Assembly (NCBI GenBank): GCA_040374085.1
Contig: JBEIVB010000056.1
Coordinates: forward strand, 1-16,073
Direction of reading: 5' to 3'
Length of the DNA stretch: 16,073 nt
Source: JBEIVB01 sp040374085
Lineage (GTDB): Bacteria > Bacteroidota > Bacteroidia > UBA4408
Made by a program: the position numbers and the translations under genes. Of the stretch, positions 1-7,404 are shown piece by piece. The notes under the pieces are model-generated. The model was not told the DNA's origin. It saw only the letters and a list, made by a program, of their open reading frames with translations, and did not search any database. Every line of letters starts with the position of its first letter. Within the stretch, counting starts at the first letter, position 1.

Positions 1-2235
1 CTCGCAAATATCTGTGAAAGAAGAACCAGTTATTATGATTTCTTTTCCTACATTATCAATAATTCGCGAGCCAGCTGCCATGCGAAAATCAACTGTGCTC
101 ACCGAAAAATCCTGATCTATTATGAAATCGCCAGAAACCACCACTTTTTGATTATCAAGCGACAAACCGTTTAAAGCGGATACACTGGGAATTGGATTGG
201 TTATCCAACCGTATGGGGTGCAAAATGGCAGGTTGCCCAGAAAAATCAATTGAGCAAACTCTTTCTCTGAGGTTGCGATTTCATCAAATGTGCAAAAGTA
301 ATCCTGGTTATTGGTGCGGAGGGTCAACACTTCTGAGCAATAACCGGGTTTCGAAATGACCACCGTAACATTCCAATTGGTGGGAATGGGGCTGCCGGCA
401 GAGGGCCACATTACACGTATTTTGTAGAAGCCATCACCGGTGTTGGATTCCCCCGGTATTGGGCCAAGAACAAGCCCATTTGTAACGGTCCAGGAGTAGG
501 TTACATCGTTGGCAAACCCGCTTGGGAGTCCGGGAGGTAGGCCTACCTGATATATGAATTCAGTTGTTGAACCTGTATAGCAGATGGAATTGGTATACAT
601 GGGAGAAAACTGTAAAGACCATCCCAGCGGAAGAGGATTGGCCAAAGTAGATATGGTAATTTGGTCCGAGGCAATGGTTCCGTCAGGAGCGGTTACCGTT
701 AACGTGTAGGTTGCAGCACCCGAAACGGTTAAAATCGGATTAGGTGAATTTGGGTCGCTCAGACCCGTTGTGGGTGACCAACTGTACGTGAAATTACCAT
801 CTAAATTCGGATCGAACACGCAGCTTGGTCCAATTGGAATCTGATCTCCCTTGCAGGCTACCACATCTTCACCTGCATCTGCAAGAGGAATCACAGATAC
901 CTGATCGACCAACATGTAGGCGTGGTGTTCTATGCCAATCCACCAAGCCGCTGTACTGGAGGTTGTGTTGCCTGTTCTGGTAGACTGCTCGAAAGAGTTT
1001 GAACGGAAATTACCAATTGTAAGGTATTGCTGATTTTCGAAACCAGTAGGAGGTGTGTAACAGCCTGAAACGCGTTCCCAGTTGTTTTTCACGTTAAAAT
1101 CTGGTGCCAGGTTTGGGTTACGTTCAATTTGTGGTGCAACGTTTGCCAAGGGTTGTCCCAATGGAGCATCACGGTAAACGGAGTTATAATGGTTATTCAG
1201 TTGATCTTCGTTGATGCCATCGGAAAAATACATGCCTATTCTGGAAGAATAATATCTTGTTGTAGGTGCCGAGCGGACCCACATTCTGGCAAAATATACC
1301 CGATTCGAAGTCAATGGTGCTGGCAGTTGGATTTGGGCGTACTCTCTGAAACCACTCTGGAAACCATTGAAAGGCTGGTCGTTCCATGTTGTAAGCCCGA
1401 TAACTCCTTTGCCAAAATCGTAATTGGTGTTGGTATTTGGAAAGGTGCCTTGGGTTACCGTTGGAACAACGTTGGCAAAGGGCGGGTTATTGTTAACACC
1501 AACACCACCAGTTGTGGAGTAAGGGGTACTTGGTGAAGGCTGCCCGCTCAAAAAATAAAAATCCGGAGTACCGCAGGTTGGGTTGTACCACCTCGTGGCA
1601 AAATCCAGTTGAGTAGTGGTGGTTGGTGGAGAGGTAAAGGCCTCGAAACTTCCATTGCAAATCAATTGACAACTGGAAAGGGACTCGACACAATCATCCG
1701 GATCTGCTGACAGAGTGCAAGTTATGGCTCCAGGGCTGGTGGCAACCAGGTTAAAACTCTTTATTATTCCTGGGGTGGTTCTTGCGAATGCCCTTATGTA
1801 GAACATTCCACCAATTGGCCCAGGTGGTAAATCCAATAAAACCGACTGGTTTTGAGAGAACACATGACGTCGCAAAACGGTTTGTTGGGCATTAAGAATA
1901 TGAAGGGAGTCGAGCACCTGTTGTCCGGTTTCGTTTGAGGGCAAAGCCGATAAGCCCTGCACCGAATCTAATTTAATGGTATAAAGCCAAGCTTCAGGTC
2001 CATTGGCAGTGTAGCGGGGTATTTCAGTGTTTGGCCCTACAGTGCCTAGTAAAACAGCGCTTGCCTGTGTGGCCCCTGCTTGCATACCAGAAGCATAGCT
2101 TCTTTGAAATAGAAACAAAACAAGCAAGCCCAAACCCAAGCCCATCCAACATCGTAGACGCTTTTGCGGCAATTTTAACAGCTTATGTTCGTGGTTGGCG
2201 GTTCGCTGTCCTTTCGGAGTAATAAAAGTGTTCAT
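1..2235 (-). CDS. Large secreted PKD-like domain protein, 3'-truncated by the window edge
   Basis: One reading frame runs without a stop from an ATG at 2235 to the first base of the window, giving 745 residues with the C-terminus missing. A long basic n-region (about residues 1-30) precedes a hydrophobic stretch at about 31-44 and a likely signal-peptidase site after SYA (48). Residues 192-450 open with the NGSFE motif and look like a beta-sandwich (carbohydrate-binding or adhesin-like) module. Residues 452-530 form a PKD/Ig-like domain of the Bacteroidota type (DAGEDVVACKGD, then YSWSPTTGLSDPNSPNP, then TYTLTV). A second Ig-like segment (about 575-630, YSWTVTNG) and a beta-helix-like stretch (about 685-745) follow. 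In Bacteroidota such proteins are usually surface or extracellular and end in a type IX sorting domain; that part is not visible here, so the export route is inferred. The internal ATG at residue 31 would remove the basic n-region, so the first ATG is preferred. The gene is clearly more AT-rich than its neighbours. No enzymatic motif was recognised. Confidence 0.85.
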   Translation of the reverse strand, partial: MNTFITPKGQRTANHEHKLLKLPQKRLRCWMGLGLGLLVLFLFQRSYASGMQAGATQASAVLLGTVGPNTEIPRYTANGPEAWLYTIKLDSVQGLSALPSNETGQQVLDSLHILNAQQTVLRRHVFSQNQSVLLDLPPGPIGGMFYIRAFARTTPGIIKSFNLVATSPGAITCTLSADPDDCVESLSSCQLICNGSFEAFTSPPTTTTQLDFATRWYNPTCGTPDFYFLSGQPSPSTPYSTTGGVGVNNNPPFANVVPTVTQGTFPNTNTNYDFGKGVIGLTTWNDQPFNGFQSGFREYAQIQLPAPLTSNRVYFARMWVRSAPTTRYYSSRIGMYFSDGINEDQLNNHYNSVYRDAPLGQPLANVAPQIERNPNLAPDFNVKNNWERVSGCYTPPTGFENQQYLTIGNFRSNSFEQSTRTGNTTSSTAAWWIGIEHHAYMLVDQVSVIPLADAGEDVVACKGDQIPIGPSCVFDPNLDGNFTYSWSPTTGLSDPNSPNPILTVSGAATYTLTVTAPDGTIASDQITISTLANPLPLGWSLQFSPMYTNSICYTGSTTEFIYQVGLPPGLPSGFANDVTYSWTVTNGLVLGPIPGESNTGDGFYKIRVMWPSAGSPIPTNWNVTVVISKPGYCSEVLTLRTNNQDYFCTFDEIATSEKEFAQLIFLGNLPFCTPYGWITNPIPSVSALNGLSLDNQKVVVSGDFIIDQDFSVSTVDFRMAAGSRIIDNVGKEIIITGSSFTDICE

Positions 2236-2266
2236 AACAATTTGGTTTTGGTTTAAGGATACTTGG

Positions 2267-2293
2267 TAAAAGTAACTTTATCCTATACTCCAA
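2267..2293 (-). promoter_or_regulatory. Candidate promoter of the secreted PKD-like protein gene
   Basis: On the minus strand TACTTTTA (2274 down to 2267) differs at one position from the Bacteroidota -7 box TAnnTTTG, and a TTG (2293-2291) lies 16 bases further upstream. This would place the transcript start about 25-30 bases before the ATG at 2235. The surroundings are AT-rich, so a chance match is quite possible. Confidence 0.3.
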
Positions 2294-2726
2294 TTTGTTA
2301 ACGCCATTTCTCTAAATGAAAAATAAATTCAAACCACTGATAATCAATTTAATAATTTTCAAATACCCCTCTAAAATCAACGCAAACGTTATATAATATG
2401 ACTTAACAAAGATTATAATTGCATTATAAATAGTACGCATACGTTATATTTCGGTTCGATGTTCCCCCAGATTTCTTATAGAACCGGATGACCTTTTCTG
2501 CTTTTGCCTGGTAAAACCCTTTTGGGGTTCCACTTAAGCGTTTGGTTGTAGGATTCGGTTGCCGGTTCATCCATTTACCAACACGGGGAAATCTCAATAA
2601 AAAGGAAAGCCCCCCGCAGATTAAGCGGCAATACGTCTCGGTGCGGTTATGGGAGCCCTTCTCTCCCCCCACAAAACATTAAGGAAAGCGCCATGTAGGC
2701 AATCCAACCCTCAGCCCATCTGCATA

Positions 2727-2868
2727 AACCCCTACACCATGCCAAACCAATTGCCCGAGTTGGGCAACTCAACCCCTACACAAAAGCCCCAGCCATAAAG
2801 ATGATGAAGGCGTTTGCCAACCCGGAGCCGATGCCACCAAAGGGTTTGGGTTGGGTTAACCCCTACCC
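2727..2868. repeat. Degenerate direct repeats with AACCCCTAC core
   Basis: AACCCCTACAC occurs at 2727-2737 and 2771-2781 and AACCCCTACCC at 2858-2868. The spacings are 44 and 87 bases, close to one and two units. A weaker AACCC match at 2819 lies near the missing middle position. The units starting at 2727 and 2819 also share ATGCCA, CCAA and GTTGGG in the same order, which suggests a decayed tandem array of roughly 40-48 bp units. The copies are too diverged to be sure, and the C-rich composition raises the chance of coincidence. Confidence 0.35.
2751..2770. terminator. Small overlapping inverted repeats, possible weak terminator
   Basis: TTGCCC (2751-2756) pairs with GGGCAA (2762-2767) around a 5-base loop, and GAGTTG (2757-2762) pairs with CAACTC (2765-2770), so two mutually exclusive stems share the same bases. 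It lies about 105 bases beyond the stop of the TonB receptor gene in its direction of transcription. There is no T-tract on either strand, so an intrinsic terminator is not well supported. Confidence 0.2.
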
Positions 2869-2874
2869 CACTGC

Positions 2875-5376
2875 TTAGAACCGCACCAACAACTTCAGAT
2901 TCACCTGGCGGTTGGTGAGGTAGTTGGGAATGGGCCACTGCACCCCGTCGGTATCTTTTACCCAGAAATACGATATGGTGTTTTTGGTTTGCAGGAGGTT
3001 AAACACCTCCAGGCTGATCCACGCGCTTTTGATGTAACGCAGAGGATTGCGCGGACCGCGGGGTTTTTCTTCGCTTATGAGCTGCTTGGAAAAGCCTATG
3101 TCTACACGGCGGTAGGCATCGATGCGCAAGGTGTCTGCATAGCGGTTGAGGCCGTTGGGGCCATACGGAAACCCGGTACCGTACATAAGGGTCATGTGCA
3201 TTTTAAAGCTGGGGTAGCGCGGTATGTAATCCTGAAAGAAGAGGCTCACGTTTACCCGCTGGTCGGAGGGGCGGGGAATGTTGCCGGCCTGTATGCGCTG
3301 CACCTGTGCCACCGTGTCGGCGCTGAACCCGGGGTAGATTTCCTGCCCGCTTTTGTTGAGGTAACGCAGGTAGCTGTCGCCTTTAATGTTCTCCATGGTT
3401 TGCATCAGCGACACACTCAGCCACGACTCTAAGCCTTTGGCGATTTCTCCGTTGAGCTTCATGTCTACGCCGGCAGCGTAGCCGTTTGCGTTGTTTTGCG
3501 CGAAGTAGCGCAGGCGCACGTTTTCTATTTTGTAGGGCACCAGATTGTCGAGGTATTTATAATACACCTCGGTTGTAAATTTAAAGGGGCGGCCCCATGC
3601 CTGGAACTGGTAATCGCCGCCCAGCACAAAGTGGTAGGAAGTTTGTGCGCGGAGTCCGCGGTTTATGGCGCCATCGAATCCGCGCAGTTCGCGGTAGAAA
3701 GGTGCTTGGTTGTAGACCCCGGTAGAAAACCGAAAGAGGATGTCGCGTTTCCAATCGGGCTTTAGGCTGAGCTGGGCGCGAGGGCTGAGGAACACCTGCT
3801 TGTTCAAATCCCAAAACTGGCTGCGCACACCGTAGGTAACCGACCATTCTGAGCCGCTGCCGGGGCGGTTGGCATCGTAGCCGGTAACCCATTGGAAGCC
3901 GTGCTGCACATAGCCCATAACCCGGTTGGAGTTTAGGCTGATTTGCTCTTTTATAACGTCTTGCAAATTAATTTCCTTATCGCTGTAGGGCAAGGTGTAG
4001 CCCGAGCTGTCGATGAGGTTCCACTCGCTGAGGCGATCTGCAATGGATTCGTGCTGGTAGCGCACCCCCCACTTGAGCCGGCCGGCTATGCCTTTGTGCT
4101 CTGCAGAAAAGACGCGGGCGTTGAGGTTGTTGCGGCTTCGGTTCAGAAAGGTGCCCACGCCGGTGAGGCGGGTGGTGTCGCCGAAGTTCTGCTTGCCCAA
4201 ATCCGACTCCACATCGTAGATGAGGTACTGCCCCTGCACGTTGGCCCTCTCTTCTTCTACCGACTGAAAGCCCGATGCAATGAACTTCAGCTTTACGTTT
4301 TCGGCGGGCTTGTAGGTGGCGGTAAAAGCGCCCAAACCGGTGAGGAAGGAGTTGCGCTCCTGTCCATCGAAATAAACCGTAAGTTGTTTTACCTGGGTAA
4401 CCGTTCCAAAGCGGGTGGTGCGGTCTTCGGGGGTGAAGTTGTAGGTGTTGGAGCTGTAGTTGCCGAAGAGGCTGAGGCTCCACTCGGGGGTGAGGTCGGC
4501 CTGGAGCAGGGCTTGGGCATCCACAAAATTGGGGCGGTAATCGCCGCGGGTATCGAGGCTGTTGAGGAGGTAGCGGTTCGAGCGCTGGCGCACGCCCACC
4601 AGCCAGGAGAAGCGGGCATCGCGCGAGGCTCCTTCGAGGTGCAAAGCCCCGCCCAGCAGAGAGCCGGTGGCGGTGCCTCCAAAGCTGCGGGGGCGGCGGT
4701 AGGTGATGTCGAGCACCGACGACATTTTATCGCCGTAGCGGGCCTCGAATCCGCCCGCAGAGAACTGCACGCCGGCCACCAAATCGGGGTTGATGAAGCT
4801 GAGTCCCTCCTGCTGCCCCGAGCGCACCAGAAAGGGCCTATACACCTCCACATCGTTTACGTAGATGAGGTTCTCATCGAAGTTGCCGCCGCGCACGTTG
4901 TACTGAGAGCTGAGCTCGTTGTTGGAGCTCACCCCGGGCAAGGTCTTCAACAGGGCCTCTATGCCGCCGGCCGTGGGCAACAAGGCCACCAGCTTGGGGT
5001 CCAAACGCGACAATCCGTTTCTTCTGCCCTCCTTATCTTCTATGCGCACCACCGCCAACTGGGTGGCCGAGGGAGCCAGCGTGAACGATTCCGACAAGCG
5101 CCCCGAAGCGGGCACATCCAGGGTTTTTGCGATGCGTCGGTATCCGAATACGCTGATGGAAACCGGGTTGGCGCCGGGCAAAAGGCGCAGCACCGCTTGC
5201 CCGTATCCATTGGTGATGCCCAGCACATTGCCACCCGCATCTAAGACCCGCGCTCCTTCCAACACCTGCCCGTTTACCGAGTCGGTAAGGGAAAGGGTTA
5301 CGGGAATGCGCTCCTGAGCCGAGGCGCCTGAAAAGAGTAGGGTGATGAAAAAGAAAAGCCAAAAAAGGCGGTGCAT
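2875..5376 (-). CDS. TonB-dependent outer-membrane receptor
   Basis: This is an outer-membrane active transporter or receptor that would be energised by TonB-ExbBD; the ligand is unknown. The 833-residue protein starts at the ATG at 5376, which gives a clean signal peptide cut after GASA (20) before Gln. The upstream extension to 5403 begins with TTG and was not used. Residues about 24-110 form a carboxypeptidase-regulatory-like beta-sandwich, as is usual in Bacteroidota receptors. Residues about 120-230 form the plug, with the typical YNVRGGNFDENLIYVNDVEV and SFINPDLVAGVQFSAGGF segments. The rest is a beta barrel of alternating amphipathic strands ending in Phe (LLVRF), the usual Bam recognition end. 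The gene follows the small regulatory-domain protein gene by 40 bases and the two probably form an operon. No SusD-like gene lies nearby, so this is not a standard SusCD glycan-uptake pair; siderophore, peptide or cofactor uptake remain open. No clear TonB box was identified. Confidence 0.92.
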   Translation of the reverse strand: MHRLFWLFFFITLLFSGASAQERIPVTLSLTDSVNGQVLEGARVLDAGGNVLGITNGYGQAVLRLLPGANPVSISVFGYRRIAKTLDVPASGRLSESFTLAPSATQLAVVRIEDKEGRRNGLSRLDPKLVALLPTAGGIEALLKTLPGVSSNNELSSQYNVRGGNFDENLIYVNDVEVYRPFLVRSGQQEGLSFINPDLVAGVQFSAGGFEARYGDKMSSVLDITYRRPRSFGGTATGSLLGGALHLEGASRDARFSWLVGVRQRSNRYLLNSLDTRGDYRPNFVDAQALLQADLTPEWSLSLFGNYSSNTYNFTPEDRTTRFGTVTQVKQLTVYFDGQERNSFLTGLGAFTATYKPAENVKLKFIASGFQSVEEERANVQGQYLIYDVESDLGKQNFGDTTRLTGVGTFLNRSRNNLNARVFSAEHKGIAGRLKWGVRYQHESIADRLSEWNLIDSSGYTLPYSDKEINLQDVIKEQISLNSNRVMGYVQHGFQWVTGYDANRPGSGSEWSVTYGVRSQFWDLNKQVFLSPRAQLSLKPDWKRDILFRFSTGVYNQAPFYRELRGFDGAINRGLRAQTSYHFVLGGDYQFQAWGRPFKFTTEVYYKYLDNLVPYKIENVRLRYFAQNNANGYAAGVDMKLNGEIAKGLESWLSVSLMQTMENIKGDSYLRYLNKSGQEIYPGFSADTVAQVQRIQAGNIPRPSDQRVNVSLFFQDYIPRYPSFKMHMTLMYGTGFPYGPNGLNRYADTLRIDAYRRVDIGFSKQLISEEKPRGPRNPLRYIKSAWISLEVFNLLQTKNTISYFWVKDTDGVQWPIPNYLTNRQVNLKLLVRF

Positions 5377-5416
5377 GGCCAACAATAGGTCAGCAAGAAA
5401 CAAAAAACCGCCGTGA

Positions 5417-6085
5417 TTATTGCTTTTTCAGCTTGCCGCTTCGCCAATCGGAGAGAAACTTAGACCAGGCAAAGGGGTTCATGAGGTTGTTCAGCGGGAT
5501 GGCGCCGCCGCCGTACACACGGGAGTTTTGTTGCTGCAGCATCACCTGTTGGTTCATAGACACGCTGTTTTGGCTGTAGCCATAGAACTCGGGGTTGCGC
5601 ATGGTGCCTATGTTGCGCTGGGCGCGGGCCAGATCGTCGTTGGGGAGCTCCAGATCGAGAAAAGCCTGCTTGAATTGCTCCTTGGATGGCCAGGGAAAGA
5701 TCTCGGTGGCGTCGAGCATGATGGTGTCGGGGTTCATCACCTGTATAAGGGAATACTTATTGTCGGCGAGGCTGTCGGGTATCACAAAACGGTTGGGCTT
5801 GTAGCCCAGGGCGCTGAACTCCACCACATCGTTTTCCTGGGCCACGAAGGAAAAGAAACCGAAATAATCGCTGATGGTGCCGTGGCGCGTGCCTTTGATC
5901 ATCACGCTGGCATAGGGCACCGGATAGAGGCTGTCGCCCGACACCACCACGCCCGAAAACTGAACGATTTTGCGTTCGGGAGCCGAGGGGCCCGGTTTGG
6001 GTTTGGGTTGGGCCCACGCCACAGAGCAGGCCGCAAAAAGGAGCAGAGCAAGCAGAATTCGGTTCACGTGTCTAAGGTACGGCAT
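5417..6085 (-). CDS. Secreted carboxypeptidase-regulatory-like domain protein paired with the TonB receptor
   Basis: This 222-residue protein is probably exported to the periplasm or outer membrane. An N-terminal signal peptide is followed by a likely cut after AWA (25) before Gln; a Cys at 20 (LLFAAC) makes a lipoprotein conceivable but the -3 Phe is atypical. A Pro/Lys-rich linker (about 27-38) leads into a regulatory-like beta-sandwich at about 41-125 (FSGVVVSGDSLYPVPYASV, then SDYFGFFSF, then FSALGYKPNRF). The remaining 95 residues form a Gln/Asn-rich tail (NQQVMLQQQNSRVYGGG) with a conserved-looking hydrophobic end (NPFAWSKFLSDW). The same domain type is present in the receptor encoded next, so the two proteins may work together at the outer membrane; that role is inferred. 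An alternative GTG start at 6067 would still give a complete signal peptide, and a near -7 box TACCTTAG (6079-6072) lies just before it, so the true start may be six codons shorter. Confidence 0.85.
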   Translation of the reverse strand: MPYLRHVNRILLALLLFAACSVAWAQPKPKPGPSAPERKIVQFSGVVVSGDSLYPVPYASVMIKGTRHGTISDYFGFFSFVAQENDVVEFSALGYKPNRFVIPDSLADNKYSLIQVMNPDTIMLDATEIFPWPSKEQFKQAFLDLELPNDDLARAQRNIGTMRNPEFYGYSQNSVSMNQQVMLQQQNSRVYGGGAIPLNNLMNPFAWSKFLSDWRSGKLKKQ

Positions 6086-6130
6086 CTTTTGCCTGGGAGG
6101 TGTTAAGGAAGGCTAATCCGGTGCCTGAAA

Positions 6131-6160
6131 AGGGCCGTTTCACATTTTGATCTCGGCCCT
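6131..6160 (-). terminator. Candidate intrinsic terminator after the glycosyltransferase gene
   Basis: A perfect 7-bp GC-rich stem, AGGGCCG with CGGCCCT, encloses a 16-base AT-rich loop. Read on the minus strand it is followed directly by a short T run (CCCTTTTC). It lies about 70 bases past the glycosyltransferase stop and 46 bases before the next gene's ATG, which fits termination between two transcription units. The large loop and short T run keep confidence modest; an attenuator-like role cannot be excluded. Confidence 0.4.
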
Positions 6161-6228
6161 AAGCTGCAAGGAGGTGCTTATGGAAGGTGCAAAGCCAATG
6201 CGCTACCATCCTGTGGCCCAAACGAAGA

Positions 6229-7359
6229 TTAAGATGAATAGGCTAGTATTAGTTTTTGGCAATAATGCTCCAAATCGTATTGCTGAGCAAATTGCTCGGC
6301 ATATTGACTTTGCTCGGCATACCATAAGGGGTTTTCCGTGTAGTGCTTAATGGCGTGGGCAAATGATTCCGGATTCTGATCCTCCATCATGGCACCGTTC
6401 TTACCGTTCTGCACGATGTCGCGGTTTCCTTTTCCATCGAGGCAAACTACGGGCAAACCCGCTGCCATAGCCTCCAACAGAACCAATCCGAAAGGCTCGT
6501 AGGTAGCGGCGTGCAGGTATAAAAAAGAACGCTTTAAATACGCCGGTACATCGCCCACATTGCCGTGCATGATCACATGTTGTTGCAAATCCAACTCCTG
6601 AATGCGCGATAGTATGGGGTTGAAGTTTGGCCCGTGGCCCAAAACATCGATCTGAAAAGACATACCCAATTGCCTTAGATGGCGGGCAACTTCTATAAGA
6701 AATATCTGATTTTTTTTATCCACCAAACTGCCTATGGTGCAGAAGCGGAAAAAATCGGGAATGCTTCTGTCTCGCTCCGGGAAAGCAAAGCGCTTGGTGT
6801 TTATGGCGTTGGGCAAAAGGGTAAACCGATGCAAATCGGGAGGCAGCTGGCCGGAAAAATAGTCGAGGGTATCGCGTGAAATGGCAAAAAAACGATTGTG
6901 GGATTGGCGATAGAGGCGCAGGGCCTTTTGACGCTCATACCATGTGAGCCACCTCAGTTTTTGGTGCCAACCTCCCCTCCCCTTTCGGTGCATTTGCCAC
7001 ATATTGTCGTGAAAATGAGAGAAGTAACGCACCCCGGGCAAAACCTCTTCCCTAAGGAGCACATCTGCCTCGAAGAGGTGGGTGTGTATTACATCGGGTG
7101 CGAAGTTTCGAACAGCTTCCATCAAAGCACGCATACGCTCTTTTTTTGCACCCGATCCATAATAGGAATGAAATAGTAAGGCGCCTTGGTTGCGCAGCTC
7201 AAGAAAACCCGGAAACTGATGGATGTTTTTTGGGTGAGGCAAAAAAGAGAACAGCGCCGCCTGGTGTGTACCCCTGCGGTTGATCTCAACAACAATATCG
7301 GTAGCCAGGCGCTCTGCACCGCCAAAACCCAATTGAGGAACAACGTGCAATATGCGCAT
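6229..7359 (-). CDS. GT4-family glycosyltransferase (GT-B fold)
   Basis: This is a cytoplasmic or membrane-associated retaining glycosyltransferase that would move a sugar from a nucleotide donor to an unknown acceptor such as a lipopolysaccharide or exopolysaccharide intermediate. The ATG at 7359 gives 376 residues starting MRILHVVPQLGFGGAERLA, the classic N-terminal GT4 strand with its glycine loop; the longer frame begins with TTG at 7383 and was rejected. The C-terminal donor-binding half shows IGSLVDKKNQ (about 209-218), with the Lys expected to contact the donor phosphate, and the E-x7-E motif in YEPFGLVLLEAMAAGLPVV (Glu288 and Glu296). There is no signal peptide or clear membrane segment. 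It starts 45 bases after the GH31 gene and probably shares its transcript. The exact sugar cannot be read from the sequence. Confidence 0.88.
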   Translation of the reverse strand: MRILHVVPQLGFGGAERLATDIVVEINRRGTHQAALFSFLPHPKNIHQFPGFLELRNQGALLFHSYYGSGAKKERMRALMEAVRNFAPDVIHTHLFEADVLLREEVLPGVRYFSHFHDNMWQMHRKGRGGWHQKLRWLTWYERQKALRLYRQSHNRFFAISRDTLDYFSGQLPPDLHRFTLLPNAINTKRFAFPERDRSIPDFFRFCTIGSLVDKKNQIFLIEVARHLRQLGMSFQIDVLGHGPNFNPILSRIQELDLQQHVIMHGNVGDVPAYLKRSFLYLHAATYEPFGLVLLEAMAAGLPVVCLDGKGNRDIVQNGKNGAMMEDQNPESFAHAIKHYTENPLWYAEQSQYAEQFAQQYDLEHYCQKLILAYSS

Positions 7360-7404
7360 GGATGCAGGGACTTTGTTCGCCAAAGAAGCAAAAAAAATCG
7401 CGGG

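Larger units (their letters stand above)
2236..2874. other. Long gap without a convincing gene
   Basis: This 639-bp stretch separates two minus-strand genes. From 2236 to about 2460 it is strongly AT-rich and includes a perfect 7-bp inverted repeat TTATAAT/ATTATAA with a 3-base spacer (2413-2429). From about 2460 it becomes GC-balanced with C-rich runs. A short minus-strand open frame at 2424-2672 (82 codons) has no recognised domain; its translation is rich in Arg, Lys and Gly. Small hairpins can be drawn at about 2650-2666 (GGGAG/CTCCC) and 2751-2770. The last 150 bases carry repeated AACCCCTAC motifs. I see no tRNA-like, rRNA-like or riboswitch-like structure. The stretch may hold the terminator of the TonB receptor gene plus the control region of the next gene, or a decayed insertion. 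Confidence 0.6.

Noticed and set aside
1129..1536. A 135-codon plus-strand frame within the first gene
   Set aside because: The minus-strand frame is continuous over 745 codons with clear PKD-like motifs; the plus frame has no recognisable features.
2413..2429. The inverted repeat TTATAAT/ATTATAA as an operator site
   Set aside because: Such palindromes arise easily in AT-rich DNA and there is no regulator gene nearby to support it.
2424..2672. An 82-codon minus-strand frame in the gap, considered as a gene
   Set aside because: There is no recognised domain or clear ribosome binding context, and it straddles a composition break. It is kept only as an observation about the gap.
2732..2938. 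A 68-codon minus-strand frame overlapping the end of the TonB receptor gene
   Set aside because: It overlaps the conserved receptor C-terminus in another frame and extends into repeats; the translation is not protein-like.
3943..5244. A 433-codon plus-strand open frame opposite the TonB receptor gene
   Set aside because: It lies wholly antisense to a well-supported receptor gene. Its translation is low-complexity Ala/Gly/Val-rich, as expected from the complementary frame of a GC-rich gene, with no recognisable domain.
5377..5403. TTG start extension of the TonB receptor
   Set aside because: The ATG at 5376 yields a complete and typical signal peptide on its own.
5420..6106. A 228-codon plus-strand frame covering the whole regulatory-domain protein gene
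   Set aside because: The minus-strand product has a signal peptide and a recognisable domain; the plus-strand one is a His/Val/Gly-rich shadow without a domain.
7360..7383. TTG start extension of the glycosyltransferase
   Set aside because: The ATG at 7359 gives the canonical GT4 N-terminus; the added residues look like random spacer.
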